64,000 bases of DNA from Nostocoides sp. F2B08 (GCF_009184895.1 NZ_WESE01000001.1:620001-684000), one strand, 5' to 3'. Shown: positions 7,716 through 16,931, numbered from the stretch's first letter. The notes: a model not told the origin generated them from the sequence alone. Program-made: numbers and translations.

Positions 7716-8912
7716 TCAGTCGAAGTGATGGTCGAGGCCGTGGTGGGCGAAAGTCGCCTCGCGGGCCGCCAGGATCGCACGGTCGGTCGGACTCTCCGGG
7801 TTGTAGCCCATGGACCACGGCTGGACCCAGATCGGCAGTCCGCTCGCCGGCACGTCCCCCATCCGTCGGGGCCCGGGCCGCCCGGTGCGCCGGGCGACGT
7901 ACTCCCGCCAGGAGAGCGGCGTCTCCTCAGCGGGGTCGATCGGGCGGTGGGCCGCGATCGCGGTCAGGTGGGTCCACGCCCGGGGGACGACGTCGATGGC
8001 CTCGTAGCCGCCTCCGCCCAACGCAACCCATCGGCCTCCGCACACCTCGTGGCTGAGTCGGTGCATCGCCTCGCCGGCCTGCCGTTGGGCGTCGACCGTG
8101 ACCGCCATGTGAGCGAGCGGGTCGTCCACATGGGTGTCGCACCCGTGCTGGCTCACCAGGATGTCCGGCTTGAAGGCCCGGACCAGGGGCTCGGCCACCG
8201 AGGTGATCGATCTGAGCCAGGCCGAGTCGGTCACCCCGGGAGGGAGCGCGACGTTGATTGCCGTCCCCTCGGCATGCTGTCCGCCGATGTCCGCCGGCCA
8301 CCCCGTGCCGGGGAAGAGGATGCGACCGTTCTCGTGTACGGAGATGGTCAGAACCCTGGGGTCGTCCCAGAAGACCGTCTCGACGCCGTCGCCGTGGTGG
8401 ACATCGACGTCGACATAGGCGACTCGCTGGGCGCCGTTGTCGAGGAGCCACTGGATTCCGACGGCGATGTCGTTGTAGATGCAGAAGCCGGAGGCACGGT
8501 CGCGCATCGCGTGATGCAGGCCTCCGCAGAAGTTCACCCCGTGCATGGAGTCGCCCCGCCAGACCCCCTCGCACACCAACCGGGTGCCCTCGACGACCCG
8601 GGCACTCGCCTCGTGCATCCCGAGGAACGCAGGATCGTCATCGGTCCCGAGACCTCGGCGCGGGTCGGCGCTCGAGGGATCGAGGCCGGCTTCCTTGACC
8701 GCTGAGATGTAGTCACGGTCGTGGACCGTCGCGAGCACGTCGTCCGACGCCTCGCACGGTGAGACGACCTCGACCTCAGGCAGGTCGAACAGCCCGAACG
8801 ACTCGCACAGCCGGGCCGTCAGCTCCAGCCGCAGCGGCGTCATGGGGTGCCCCTCGCCGAAGTCGTATGCGGTGAAGTCGTCGTCCCAGATGACCCGCGT
8901 CGTTGCTGCCAT
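7716..8912 (-). CDS. Acetoin utilisation AcuC / class I histone-deacetylase-fold hydrolase
   Basis: Zn-dependent amidohydrolase of the HDAC fold, cytoplasmic. Seen: GHPMTPLRLEL near the start, GVNFCGGLHHA, the active-site strand VAYVDVDVHHGDGVETVF with metal and charge-relay residues, then SVHENGRILFPGTG and QHGCDTHVDDPL. Known: AcuC deacetylates acetyl-CoA synthetase in Bacillus; targets elsewhere vary. The ATG at 8912 is used; a GTG three codons upstream (8921) sits closer to an AAGGAG and is a real alternative. Diverges from trkA across about 40 bases. The 190 bases between it and bldC hold no gene that I can see. Confidence 0.88.
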   Translation of the reverse strand: MAATTRVIWDDDFTAYDFGEGHPMTPLRLELTARLCESFGLFDLPEVEVVSPCEASDDVLATVHDRDYISAVKEAGLDPSSADPRRGLGTDDDPAFLGMHEASARVVEGTRLVCEGVWRGDSMHGVNFCGGLHHAMRDRASGFCIYNDIAVGIQWLLDNGAQRVAYVDVDVHHGDGVETVFWDDPRVLTISVHENGRILFPGTGWPADIGGQHAEGTAINVALPPGVTDSAWLRSITSVAEPLVRAFKPDILVSQHGCDTHVDDPLAHMAVTVDAQRQAGEAMHRLSHEVCGGRWVALGGGGYEAIDVVPRAWTHLTAIAAHRPIDPAEETPLSWREYVARRTGRPGPRRMGDVPASGLPIWVQPWSMGYNPESPTDRAILAAREATFAHHGLDHHFD

Positions 8913-8953
8913 AGCCTGCACGCTACTCCTTGCCGCGGGCTAGGCTTCCCGCC

Positions 8954-9622
8954 ATGTCGAAGAGTCGCCTGTACGACGACGACGTGCTCGTCATCGGCCT
9001 CGGCCGGTTCGGTGGGGCCGCTGCGGTGGAGCTGCAGAAGCTCGGTCACCGGGTGCTCGGCGTCGAGATCGACGGGGCTCTGGCGGAGAGCTATCTCGGT
9101 CGACTGACGAGGGTCGTACAGGCCGATGCGGCCGAGGCGCGCATCATCGACACGGTCAAGGCCCGTAGCTTCAGCATCGCCGTCGTGGGCATCGGGTCCT
9201 CCGTCGAGGCCTCCGTCCTGGCGTCGGCCAACCTCGTCGACGCCGGCGTCGAGTCGATCTGGGCGAAGGCGCTCTCCCCCGAGCACGGACGCATCCTCGA
9301 GCGGATCGGGGTGCACAACGTCGTGCGCCCGGAGGCCGACTCGGGTCGACGCGTGGCCCACCTCGTCAACGGAAAGCTCCAGGACTTCATCGAGTTCGAC
9401 GACGGGTTCGCCATCATCAAGATGCGCCCGCCTCAGGAGACCCTGGGCTTCACCCTCGAGCAGAGCGCCCTGCGCAGCAAGTACGGCGTCACCGTAGTCG
9501 GCGTGAAGTCACCGGGTCAGGACTTCACCTACGCGATCCCCCAGACCAAGGTCATGCAGGGCGACACCCTCATCGTCGCCGGCAAGACCGAGTTGCTGGA
9601 GAAGCTGGCCGCCCGGCCCTGA
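8954..9622 (+). CDS. TrkA/KtrA-type potassium-uptake regulatory protein (RCK)
   Basis: 222 residues. Seen: N-terminal RCK domain with nucleotide-binding loop VIGLGRFGGAAAVEL and an acidic residue ending the second strand (GVEID); a C-terminal RCK_C-like domain from about residue 140. Known: such proteins gate Trk/Ktr potassium channels in response to NAD(H), ATP or c-di-AMP. No TrkH/KtrB membrane partner is in the window. As disA is about 15 kb away, c-di-AMP control is possible, but that is inference. Start at the ATG at 8954; it faces the acetyltransferase with only nine bases between stops. Confidence 0.88.
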   Translation: MSKSRLYDDDVLVIGLGRFGGAAAVELQKLGHRVLGVEIDGALAESYLGRLTRVVQADAAEARIIDTVKARSFSIAVVGIGSSVEASVLASANLVDAGVESIWAKALSPEHGRILERIGVHNVVRPEADSGRRVAHLVNGKLQDFIEFDDGFAIIKMRPPQETLGFTLEQSALRSKYGVTVVGVKSPGQDFTYAIPQTKVMQGDTLIVAGKTELLEKLAARP

Positions 9623-9631
9623 CCGCACCCG

Positions 9632-10135
9632 TCAGTCAGCGAGCGAGAGGACCATCGCGATCTCCTCGTCGCCGTCCTCCTCGCTCTCGACCCGCACCGG
9701 ACGACGCTTGTCGGTCGGGCGGAACCCGAAGCCGCTCGCGAACGCGACAGCCCGGCCGTTGTCCGTGCCGACCCAGTAGTAGAGATGGCTGTGGCCCTGC
9801 TCGGATGCGTTCTTCGCGCCAGCACTCACGAGTTTGGTGGCGATGCCCTTGCCGCGCAGGGCGGGCGAGACCCAGAGGCCGAAGAGCTCGCCCTGACAGC
9901 CGTCGTCGGTGTCGACCTCGCCGACGCTCGCGATCCCGACCGGTTCCCCGTCACACTCGGCCAGGAGGCGCTGGGACCGTCGCATCCGCAGTCGCCAGTA
10001 CTCCTCGTCGTAGTCGGACTCCTCGTCGTACGAGGCGACGAACGCCTCGGGCGACTCCTGGAGCGCCGCCAGGCGCACGGAGCGGTACTGGTCCCACTCC
10101 TCCTCGGTCAGCTCGCGCACGGTGATGTCAGCCAT
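9632..10135 (-). CDS. GNAT-family N-acetyltransferase
   Basis: 167 residues from the ATG at 10135. Seen: ITVRELTEEEWDQYRSVRLAALQESPEAF, a typical GNAT start, and the acetyl-CoA pyrophosphate loop SPALRGKGIATKLV (Q/RxxGxG/A) near residue 105, then AVAFASGFGFRPTDKR. Substrate unknown. It is the last gene of a probable minus-strand operon with another GNAT, proC, proline dehydrogenase and a lipid kinase. The two adjacent GNATs share the RLAAL-SP-AF start motif and may be an old tandem duplication. Confidence 0.87.
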   Translation of the reverse strand: MADITVRELTEEEWDQYRSVRLAALQESPEAFVASYDEESDYDEEYWRLRMRRSQRLLAECDGEPVGIASVGEVDTDDGCQGELFGLWVSPALRGKGIATKLVSAGAKNASEQGHSHLYYWVGTDNGRAVAFASGFGFRPTDKRRPVRVESEEDGDEEIAMVLSLAD

Positions 10136-10205
10136 ATCGACGATTCTCACACGGTCGTCGTCGGGGCGGGGGATCGGGTCCCGCCGCGTTGGACGACTGC
10201 GCACG

Positions 10206-10775
10206 TCAGCCCCTGTCCGGTTCGTCACTCCTCCGCTCGGACGGGACGTCGAGCTCGAGCGCCATCTCCACCTCGACGACGTCATCGTCCCAGGGCATGA
10301 CCGCCTCGGCCCCGGTGCGGTGGAAGCCCAGCCGGCGATAGCAGCGCTCCGCACGCACGTTCTCCTCGGCCACCTCGAGCGCGACGGTCCCCCAGCCGTC
10401 GGCGCGGGCCGACTCGACGGCCGCGTCGATCAACGCATCGGCGACCCCCCTCCCCCTGGCCCAGCCAGCCACCCACATCTGGGTGATGTGGATGCGGTCG
10501 TCGGGGGAGTCCGGGACCCGCCACAGCGCGACGAGACCCACGGGTGCGGGAGGTCGCTCCGGGTCGGGTGAGAGCGGCGCCCGAGCGATCCACGTCGGCC
10601 AGTCCAACCGGTCCCGCCAGTCCTCCTCGAGCAGGGCCGCGGCCTGCGCATACGTGGTCCAGAACGCCCGGGGGCTGTCGATCAGCGCCGCCAGACGGAC
10701 ATCCCGGTAGGTCCGCCAGTCGCGCGGACCGACCCGGTGGACCTGCAGTCCGGGAAGGGCCGCTCTCCCGATCAT
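10206..10775 (-). CDS. GNAT-family N-acetyltransferase
   Basis: 189 residues. Seen: WRTYRDVRLAALIDSPRAFWTT start, acetyl-CoA loop WARGRGVADALID, and a C-terminal motif NVRAERCYRRLGFHRTG typical of GNATs acting on small molecules or protein N-termini. Starts 18 bases after the proC stop, so it is probably co-transcribed with the proline genes. Substrate cannot be read from the sequence. The C-terminus (SERRSDEPDRG) is charged and likely disordered. Confidence 0.87.
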   Translation of the reverse strand: MIGRAALPGLQVHRVGPRDWRTYRDVRLAALIDSPRAFWTTYAQAAALLEEDWRDRLDWPTWIARAPLSPDPERPPAPVGLVALWRVPDSPDDRIHITQMWVAGWARGRGVADALIDAAVESARADGWGTVALEVAEENVRAERCYRRLGFHRTGAEAVMPWDDDVVEVEMALELDVPSERRSDEPDRG

Positions 10776-10793
10776 GGAACCGTCACCCCGGGG

Positions 10794-11657
10794 CTACTGG
10801 CCGCTCAGCTCGGCGGACCGCGCCGCCGCGGCCTCCATGGCCGTGATGAACGCGGCGCGCACCTTGTGGTCGTCCAGCTGCCGCAGGGCTGCGGCGGTCG
10901 TGCCGCCGGGGCTCGTGACCTGCTCCCGGAGGACGGTGGGGTGCTGCCCGGTCTCCTTGATCATCGTGGCCGCCCCGAAGAGCGTCTGGACGACGAGCTC
11001 GGTCGCCGTGGCGCGCGGCAGACCCAGCACCACTCCGGCCTCGATCATCGCCTCGACGACATAGAAGACGTAGGCCGGACCGCTGCCGCTGATCGCGGTC
11101 ACGGCGTCCTGGTACTTCTCGGGGACCTCGATCGCCCGTCCGCAGGACTGCAGCAGCTCCATCGCCTCGGCCATGTGCTCCGCCGTGCAGTGTCCACCGC
11201 TCGACAGCGCCGCCATCCCCTGGTCGACGAGGGCCGGCGTGTTGGGCATGACCCGGACCACGGAGGACCCGTTGGGCAGGTGGCTCTCGAGGAACTGGGT
11301 CGTGATCCCGGCGGCGAGGGAGACGACGAGGTTCCCCGGCCGGACGTGCTCGGAGATCTCGAGGAGCAGACCTGCCATGTCCTGGGGCTTGACGACGAGG
11401 ACGAGCACCTCGGCCAGCTCGGCGGCATCGACGTTGTCGAGGATCCGGACGCCGGGGTACCGGTCGCGCAGCTCATCGATGCGCTCCGGTCGACGCTCGG
11501 TGATGACGAGGTCCTCCGCGCGGCGTCCGGCCCGGAGCAACCCCGACAGCAGCGTCTCGCCCATGACCCCGGCCCCGAAGATGGCCACGGTCGCACGGGT
11601 GCCCTCGTCACGGCTGACGTCGGTGGTCCTGGTCCCCTCGGATGTCACGGGGGTCAC
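10794..11657 (-). CDS. proC: Pyrroline-5-carboxylate reductase
   Basis: Final step of proline synthesis: reduces P5C to proline with NAD(P)H. Seen: VAIFGAGVMGETLLSGLL dinucleotide-binding start after a short N-terminal extension, VKPQDM, SLAAGITT, VVRVMPNTPALV, GSGPAYVFYVVEAM and the C-terminal TSPGGTTAAAL signature. 287 residues from the GTG at 11657, which overlaps the proline dehydrogenase stop (GTGA); a second GTG lies three codons further in. Unusual context: it follows a catabolic proline dehydrogenase that makes the same intermediate. Confidence 0.93.
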   Translation of the reverse strand: MTPVTSEGTRTTDVSRDEGTRATVAIFGAGVMGETLLSGLLRAGRRAEDLVITERRPERIDELRDRYPGVRILDNVDAAELAEVLVLVVKPQDMAGLLLEISEHVRPGNLVVSLAAGITTQFLESHLPNGSSVVRVMPNTPALVDQGMAALSSGGHCTAEHMAEAMELLQSCGRAIEVPEKYQDAVTAISGSGPAYVFYVVEAMIEAGVVLGLPRATATELVVQTLFGAATMIKETGQHPTVLREQVTSPGGTTAAALRQLDDHKVRAAFITAMEAAAARSAELSGQ

Positions 11658-12607
11658 CCCTTCGTGGCGAGGGCGCGAAGGAAGAACGCCGTGTTCGCGG
11701 GACGCTCGGCCATACGGCGCATGAGGTAGCCGTACCACTCGTCGCCGTAGGGGACGTAGACACGCATCTGGTTGCCTCGGTCCGCGATCCGCTTCTGCTC
11801 CTCGGGCCGGATGCCGAACAGCATCTGGAACTCGAACGTGTCCGGGTCGCGGTCGTGGGAGTCGGCCAGCGACTGCCCGATCGCCACGAGGCGAGGGTCG
11901 TGCGTCGCCAGCATCGGGTACCCCTCCCCCGCCATGAGGATCTTCAGGCAGCGGACGAACGCGAGGTCGACATCGGCACCGTCCTGGTACGCCACCGACT
12001 GCGGCTCCTTGTAGGCCCCCTTGCACAGCCGCACCCGGCTGCCCGGACCCGCGAAGTCCCGGCAGTCCCCCTCGGTGCGACGCAGCTGGGACTGGAGCAC
12101 GATGCCGACCCAGGGGAAGTCCTCGCGCAGGGTCCGGGCCGTCTCCAGTGTGCGATCGGTCGTCGTGTGGTCCTCCATGTCGAGGGTCACCGTCGTGTCG
12201 GCGTCCTGCGCGGCCGCGCAGATGGCCCGCGCGTTGTCCAGGGCGATCGCGTCTCCGTCGCGTTCGAGGGACTGCCCGACCGCACTCAGCTTGAGGGACA
12301 CCTCGGCCTGTCCGTGCTGGCTGAGGTTCTCCTCCCTGAGCCTCCGGAGCAGGGAGAGATAGGCCTCGCGCGTGTGGTCGGCCTGGTCCGGGTCGGTCGT
12401 GTACTCCCCGAGGTAGTCGATGGTCGCGACCCGCCCGGTCTGGCGCAGGACCGAGGTGACGCGCACCGCGTCCTCGGTTCCCTCACCGGCGACGAAACGG
12501 GTCACCACACCGCGGGAGATCGGCGCCGTGACGACCGTGCGGCGGACGAGGTCGGACTCGCTGAGCTGGAGCAGGCCGGCGCGAAGGATGTCGGCTGGGT
12601 CGATCAT
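11654..12607 (-). CDS. Proline dehydrogenase (monofunctional)
   Basis: FAD enzyme oxidising proline to P5C. Seen: 317-residue TIM-barrel protein beginning MIDPADILRAGLLQLSES, with VTRFVAGEG, VSLKLSAVGQ, VTLDMEDHTTTD, VRLCKGAYKEP, ATHDPRLV and a C-terminal VPYGDEWYGYLMRRMAERPAN signature carrying substrate-binding arginines. No P5C-dehydrogenase domain is fused, as expected for Gram-positive PutB-type enzymes, and none is nearby. Start at 12607, ten bases after the lipid kinase stop; overlaps proC. Confidence 0.93.
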   Translation of the reverse strand: MIDPADILRAGLLQLSESDLVRRTVVTAPISRGVVTRFVAGEGTEDAVRVTSVLRQTGRVATIDYLGEYTTDPDQADHTREAYLSLLRRLREENLSQHGQAEVSLKLSAVGQSLERDGDAIALDNARAICAAAQDADTTVTLDMEDHTTTDRTLETARTLREDFPWVGIVLQSQLRRTEGDCRDFAGPGSRVRLCKGAYKEPQSVAYQDGADVDLAFVRCLKILMAGEGYPMLATHDPRLVAIGQSLADSHDRDPDTFEFQMLFGIRPEEQKRIADRGNQMRVYVPYGDEWYGYLMRRMAERPANTAFFLRALATKG

Positions 12608-12617
12608 GGCCCTCAAC

Positions 12618-13598
12618 CTACTCGGTCGACCGTCCGTGGCCCGGCGTGAGCGTCTGCCCGGGCACCGAGCGACGGGCAGGGACGAGCATGCGATAGGCGG
12701 CAGGCTCGACCCGCCACGTGCGGGAGCGCAAGGGGTGCGACAGCTCACCGTCGGTGTTGACGGTGAACGTGCCGTTCGATGCCCGCACGGTGACCTCCCG
12801 GGCGCGCGTACGCACGACGTCGTCGAGCTCCTGATGCCGCCCACGACGCATCGCCAGCCCGTACCGGATCCGGGCGGCCCGGCCGATCGCGAAGGAGACA
12901 GCGACGTCGATCAGCCCGTCGGAGGCGTCGGAGTCGGGCGCGATGCGGGCACCGCCCCCGATCGTCCGGCCGTTGGCCACCGCGACCTGCAGCACCCGCC
13001 GCCCACCGCCCGCGATCGTCAGGCCGTCGGCGACGACGGTCAGCCGCCACCCCTCGGTGGTGAACAGCGCGAGAACCGCGCCCACCGCATACCCGAGGAC
13101 GCCGAGTCCGACCTTCGACAACCGGGCCTTCCACGGCCGGGCCCGCTCTCCCGCCTCGGCGCCCACGCCCACGTGGGCGACATTGACGACCAGACCGCCT
13201 GTCTCGTCGCGGACCACGTCGATGGGTTCGGTGCAACCCCCGAGCACGACGGCTGCGGCCTCGCCCGGGTCGCGCGGCAGGTCCAGGGCCCGGCTGAAGT
13301 CGTTGCCGGTGCCGAGCGGCAGCAGACCCACGACCGGGGCCTCGGCTCCGTCCCTCTCGGAACCCAGCCGTCCGAGCGCGTCGAGCGCACCCACGAGCGC
13401 GTGCAGGCTCCCGTCGCCGCCCGCGACGACGACGGGAACCCCGGGGCGGTCCGCGACGGTCGTCAACAGCTCGTCCTCGTCACGAGTGCCCACGACCTCG
13501 ACCTCCGCGCCCTCGCGAAGCACCTCGACAGCCTCCTCGATGGCCCGCTCGTCGGCGGTGCCGGCTGCGGCGTTGGTGATGAGGAGGATTCGGTTCAT
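12618..13598 (-). CDS. Diacylglycerol kinase-family lipid kinase
   Basis: 326 residues. Seen: MNRILLITNAAAG start, catalytic loop VVAGGDGSLHALVGAL, and LLPLGTGNDFSRALDLP, the standard DAGK/YegS signatures; the C-terminal half is the beta-sandwich substrate domain with GGARIAPDSDASDGLIDV. Known: phosphorylates diacylglycerol or a related lipid; in mycobacteria a relative makes phosphatidylinositol-mannoside precursors. First gene of the minus-strand operon with proline dehydrogenase and proC. An ATG four codons upstream is an alternative start. Confidence 0.9.
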   Translation of the reverse strand: MNRILLITNAAAGTADERAIEEAVEVLREGAEVEVVGTRDEDELLTTVADRPGVPVVVAGGDGSLHALVGALDALGRLGSERDGAEAPVVGLLPLGTGNDFSRALDLPRDPGEAAAVVLGGCTEPIDVVRDETGGLVVNVAHVGVGAEAGERARPWKARLSKVGLGVLGYAVGAVLALFTTEGWRLTVVADGLTIAGGGRRVLQVAVANGRTIGGGARIAPDSDASDGLIDVAVSFAIGRAARIRYGLAMRRGRHQELDDVVRTRAREVTVRASNGTFTVNTDGELSHPLRSRTWRVEPAAYRMLVPARRSVPGQTLTPGHGRSTE

Positions 13599-13686
13599 GG
13601 GGACCATCATCCCCGGCGTCCCTCCTCGTCTACGGTGGGAGGGAGCAGTCACGACCGACGACCGGTCACCCCGAAGGAGGATCCCC

Positions 13687-14163
13687 ATGTCCGTCGACGA
13701 CATCGGCCCCCGGCCCAACGCCTTCGACATCGAGACCGCGACCCGCGAGAACTCGACCTACCGCACCGTCGTGTGGACCGGCGCCCACCTGCAGGTGACC
13801 CTCATGTCGATCCCCCCGGGATCCTCGGTCGGCCTCGAGGCGCACCCCGACACCGACCAGTTCCTCCGGCTCGACGCCGGCCGGGGACGGGTCACGATGG
13901 GACCGAGCGAGGACGACCTGTCGTTCGTGCAGGAGGTCGAGGACGGGTGGTGCGTGACCGTGCCGGCCGGCACGTGGCACGACATCGTCAACATCGGCGA
14001 GACGGACATGCGGCTGTATGCGATCTACGCCCCCGTGCACCACGCCGCCGGGATCGTCCAACAGACCGCACGGGATGCGGAGCGGGACGAGGAGGACGGC
14101 ACCGACGTCCCGCCGTCCTGGGCCGTGGCCCCGCAGACCTCCTCGGACGAGCACGGCGGCTGA
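13687..14163 (+). CDS. Cupin-domain protein
   Basis: 158 residues, preceded by a strong AAGGAGG seven bases before the ATG. Seen: cupin motif 1 as GLEAHPDTDQFLRLDAGRGRV and motif 2 as VPAGTWHDIVNIG, with His, Glu/Gln and His positions able to bind a metal. Known: this small actinobacterial and Bacillus family resembles mannose-6-phosphate isomerase C-terminal-type cupins; function untested. The tail after residue 125 is acidic and probably disordered. Ends in a hairpin that overlaps its stop codon. Confidence 0.85.
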   Translation: MSVDDIGPRPNAFDIETATRENSTYRTVVWTGAHLQVTLMSIPPGSSVGLEAHPDTDQFLRLDAGRGRVTMGPSEDDLSFVQEVEDGWCVTVPAGTWHDIVNIGETDMRLYAIYAPVHHAAGIVQQTARDAERDEEDGTDVPPSWAVAPQTSSDEHGG

Positions 14164-14176
14164 CGGCTCAGCCGCC
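14155..14176. terminator. Hairpin between convergent cupin and TIM-barrel genes
   Basis: Perfect 9-bp stem, GGCGGCTGA paired with TCAGCCGCC, around a four-base loop. The cupin stop codon TGA is in the left arm. No U-tract follows, as is common in high-GC actinobacteria. Could serve both converging genes. Confidence 0.6.
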
Positions 14177-14212
14177 AGGTGCCGGCTCCGCGGGAAGTCC
14201 GGAGCGAGCGGG

Positions 14213-15049
14213 CTACCGGCCCACGGGCGCGGCGAAGTTCAGCCGGGCGAAGGCGAGTGACTCGGCAAGGTCGATCTCGCGCTGCTCCGGTGTCAGCTTG
14301 CGGGTGCCGACCTCGACGACGATCGCCCCGTCGAAACGCTGCCGGGCCAGGATCTCGAGCAGCTCCCCGCACGGCTGCGTCCCCCGGCCCGGCACGAGGT
14401 GCTCGTCGCGGACCGAGCCCAGCCCGTCGGCGAGGTGGACGTGCCGCAGCCGCTCGCCGAGGGCCCCGGCCATGGCGAGCGCGTCGCTGCCGGCGGTGGC
14501 GGTGTGCGACAGGTCGAGGGTGACGTGGGCGTAGTCCTGGGTCGTGGGGTCCCAGTGCGGCAGATAGGCCTCGAGCTCACGCCGTTGCCCGGCCCGCCGC
14601 CCGGCCCGCCACGGGTACATGTTCTCGACGCACAGCTCGATCCCGCTGGAGCGCTCCCGCTCGGCGACGCCGTCGGCGAAGGACTCGGCATACCCCTTCT
14701 GCCACCGGAACGGCGGATGCAGGACCACGACGCGCGCGCCGACCTCGAGCGCGAGGTCGATCGAGCGGTCCACCTTGGTCCACGGGTCGGAGCCCCAGAC
14801 GCGCTGGGTGAGGAGGAGGGTCGGGGCGTGGATCGAGACGATCGGCAGCTCATGCAGCTCGGAGAGCGCACGCAGCGCCCCGGCCTCCTGCGTCACGGGG
14901 TCGGTCCACACCATGACCTCCATGCCGTCGTAGCCGAGCTGACGGGCCAGGGCGAAGGAGGACGCGCACCGGTCGGGGTAGGTCGATGCGGTCGAGAGGG
15001 CGATCGGGGCGGTCGGGCGTCCCGGGCGGCTCGGGTAGGTGGCGGACAT
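14213..15049 (-). CDS. Sugar phosphate isomerase/epimerase-like TIM-barrel protein (AP endonuclease 2 superfamily)
   Basis: 278 residues. Seen: ALSTASTYPDRCASSFALARQLGYDGMEVMVW start, VSIHAPTLL, VVVLHPPFRW, IELCVENMYPW, VTLDLSHTATAG, LRHVHLADG and GAIVVEVGTR, giving the His, Glu, Asp and His ligands of the xylose-isomerase-like barrel. Known: this fold includes isomerases, epimerases and endonuclease IV; substrate unassigned. Lies 56 bases downstream of the Ppx/GppA-family gene, same strand, as in other Micrococcales, so probably co-transcribed. Confidence 0.85.
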   Translation of the reverse strand: MSATYPSRPGRPTAPIALSTASTYPDRCASSFALARQLGYDGMEVMVWTDPVTQEAGALRALSELHELPIVSIHAPTLLLTQRVWGSDPWTKVDRSIDLALEVGARVVVLHPPFRWQKGYAESFADGVAERERSSGIELCVENMYPWRAGRRAGQRRELEAYLPHWDPTTQDYAHVTLDLSHTATAGSDALAMAGALGERLRHVHLADGLGSVRDEHLVPGRGTQPCGELLEILARQRFDGAIVVEVGTRKLTPEQREIDLAESLAFARLNFAAPVGR

Positions 15050-15105
15050 CGGCTCTAGCGTCGCACGGGTGCGGTGGGTCGCGACGGGCGGACCCGTCCG
15101 CGTGG

Positions 15106-16035
15106 TCAGGTTCCCGAGTGGTCGAGGAGACGGAGGATGACGCCCTCCCGCATGGCCCACGGACAGATCTCGAGACTGTCGACACCGAGCAGGTCCATCG
15201 CCGCCTCGGCGACGATGGCGCCGCCGAGCAGCTGCGGAGCCCGAGAGCCCGACACCCCCGGGAGCGCCCTGCGCTCGGCGAGGGTCATGTCCGCCAGCCG
15301 GGACAGCTCGTCGGTCAGTCGGGACCGCTCGAGGAGCCGGGTGACATAGGGCCCCTCCCGGCTCGGCGCGGCCCCGCAGATCCGGGCGAGCGACCGCATC
15401 GTCTTCGAGGTGCCGACGACCCTGTTCGCGTCGGGGTGCTTGATGATCGGGCGGGCCGCGGCGGCGATCTCGGCGCGGACGTACTTGCGAGCGGCCCGAA
15501 TCGCCTCCGCCTGCGGCGGGTCGCCCACGAGGTGGTCGCGGGTGATCCGGCCGGCTCCGAGCTGGAGCGAGATGGCCACGTCGGGCTCCTCGTCCATTCC
15601 TGTCGCGAGCTCGAGGGAACCCCCGCCGATGTCGATCATCAGCAACGTCCCCGAGGACCATCCGAACCAGCGACGCGCCGCGAGGAACGTGTGACGGGCC
15701 TCGTCCTCGCCCGTCATCACCTGCAGGTCGACGTCGTGGCGTGAGCGTACGGCCTCGAGGACGTCGTCGCCGTTGGGCGCGTCGCGGATGGCGCTCGTCG
15801 CGAAGCCCACGAGGGACTCGGCGCCCTTCTCCTCGGCGAGGTCGAGGCACTCCCCGACGAAGTCGACCAGCCGGTCGCGGCCTTCGTCGCCGATCCGTCC
15901 GTCGTCGGTCACGTGCTCGGAGAGACGGAGGGTGATCTTGTGCGAGTGCGCCGGCAGGGGGTGGGCGCCGGGGTAGGCGTCGACGATGAGCATGTTGACC
16001 GTGTTGGAGCCGACGTCGATGACCCCGAGGCGCAT
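15106..16035 (-). CDS. Ppx/GppA-family phosphatase
   Basis: 309 residues covering the two actin-like N-terminal lobes only, without the HD-like C-terminal domain of Escherichia coli Ppx. Seen: [20 protein letters not shown], phosphate loop 2 as [16 protein letters not shown], and [17 protein letters not shown] with the C-terminal WAMREGVIL. Known: short actinobacterial forms hydrolyse short-chain polyphosphate or pppGpp/ATP. It diverges from the next gene across about 30 bases, so the promoters of both must overlap coding DNA or be very compact. Confidence 0.9.
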   Translation of the reverse strand: MRLGVIDVGSNTVNMLIVDAYPGAHPLPAHSHKITLRLSEHVTDDGRIGDEGRDRLVDFVGECLDLAEEKGAESLVGFATSAIRDAPNGDDVLEAVRSRHDVDLQVMTGEDEARHTFLAARRWFGWSSGTLLMIDIGGGSLELATGMDEEPDVAISLQLGAGRITRDHLVGDPPQAEAIRAARKYVRAEIAAAARPIIKHPDANRVVGTSKTMRSLARICGAAPSREGPYVTRLLERSRLTDELSRLADMTLAERRALPGVSGSRAPQLLGGAIVAEAAMDLLGVDSLEICPWAMREGVILRLLDHSGT

Positions 16036-16064
16036 GCGATCAGCGTAGTGGTCGAGCGCATAGG

Positions 16065-16931
16065 GTGTCCCACGTGCCTGAGTCGGACCTCGACATCCCC
16101 CGGATCTGGGTCGAGTTCACCGACCCCGCTGAGCCCGGACAACGGTTCCGGTGCGACCTGACGTGGCTCACATCCGACTGGACGTGCATCTTCGGCTCCG
16201 GGTGCAGGGGCATCTACGCCGACCGCCCTGACGACGGGTGCTGCACCCTGGGTGCGCACTTCACCGACCGGGAGGACGTCGAGCGTGTGCGGGCCGTCGC
16301 GGAGCGGCTCGGCGAGGACGAGTGGCAGCACCGCCCCGGACCGAAGGGCTTCGACGCCGAGGGCCGGCTGCGGCGGTCGGCCTGGACCGAGAAGGAGGAC
16401 GGCGCCCGCCGGACCCGCATCGTCGACGGAGCCTGCATCTTCCTCAACCGGCCCGGCTTCCCGGCCGGGGCGGGATGCGCCCTGCACCAGCACGCGGTCC
16501 TCATGGGCGAGCCACCGCATACGACCAAACCCGACGTGTGCTGGCAGCTGCCGATCCGGCGCACCTACCGGACCGTGGAGCTTCCCGACGGCTCCAGCTA
16601 TCTCGAGACGACGATCACCGAGTACGACCGCCGCGGCTGGGGGCCCGGTGGACACGACCTGGACTGGTACTGCTCGGGCAACTCGGAGGCGCACGTCGGC
16701 CGTGAGCCGGTGTTCCGCAACAGCGCCGACGAGCTGGTCGAGCTGATGGGCGAGGAGGCGTATGCGGCGCTCGTCGTCCGCTGCGAGGCGCACCTGGCCG
16801 CCGTGAAGGCCGCGCGGACCGTCCGCAGCCGCCGGATGCTGCCACTCCTGGTGCACCCGGCCACGCTGGCCGCAGGTGGGCCGGGCCGGCGTCCGAGCGC
16901 GCGGAAGGCGCCTCCGCGCACGACCCCGTGA
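16065..16931 (+). CDS. Conserved cysteine-rich protein (YkgJ/DUF3109-like), function unknown
   Basis: 288 residues from a GTG at 16065; a second GTG at 16074 is equally possible. Seen: eight or more cysteines in a pattern recalling YkgJ/UPF0153 and DUF3109 metal or Fe-S binding proteins: [58 protein letters not shown] and WYCSGN. An RRTY segment follows CWQLP. The C-terminal 40 residues are basic. The stop overlaps the start of a methyltransferase (GTGA), suggesting joint action. I do not recognise a characterised homologue; metal binding is inferred from the cysteine spacing. Confidence 0.7.
   Translation: MSHVPESDLDIPRIWVEFTDPAEPGQRFRCDLTWLTSDWTCIFGSGCRGIYADRPDDGCCTLGAHFTDREDVERVRAVAERLGEDEWQHRPGPKGFDAEGRLRRSAWTEKEDGARRTRIVDGACIFLNRPGFPAGAGCALHQHAVLMGEPPHTTKPDVCWQLPIRRTYRTVELPDGSSYLETTITEYDRRGWGPGGHDLDWYCSGNSEAHVGREPVFRNSADELVELMGEEAYAALVVRCEAHLAAVKAARTVRSRRMLPLLVHPATLAAGGPGRRPSARKAPPRTTP

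Noticed and set aside
9632-10775. Two adjacent GNATs as a split or frameshifted gene
   Set aside because: Each has its own start motif and its own acetyl-CoA loop, with a 70-base gap, so they are two whole genes.
12420-14534. 704-codon open frame on the plus strand over the lipid kinase and cupin
   Set aside because: Crosses two real genes on different strands and is Arg/Ser/Pro-rich without any motif.
15106-16035. Ppx/GppA protein as a broken exopolyphosphatase
   Set aside because: At 309 residues it is complete for the short actinobacterial subfamily, with both phosphate loops.
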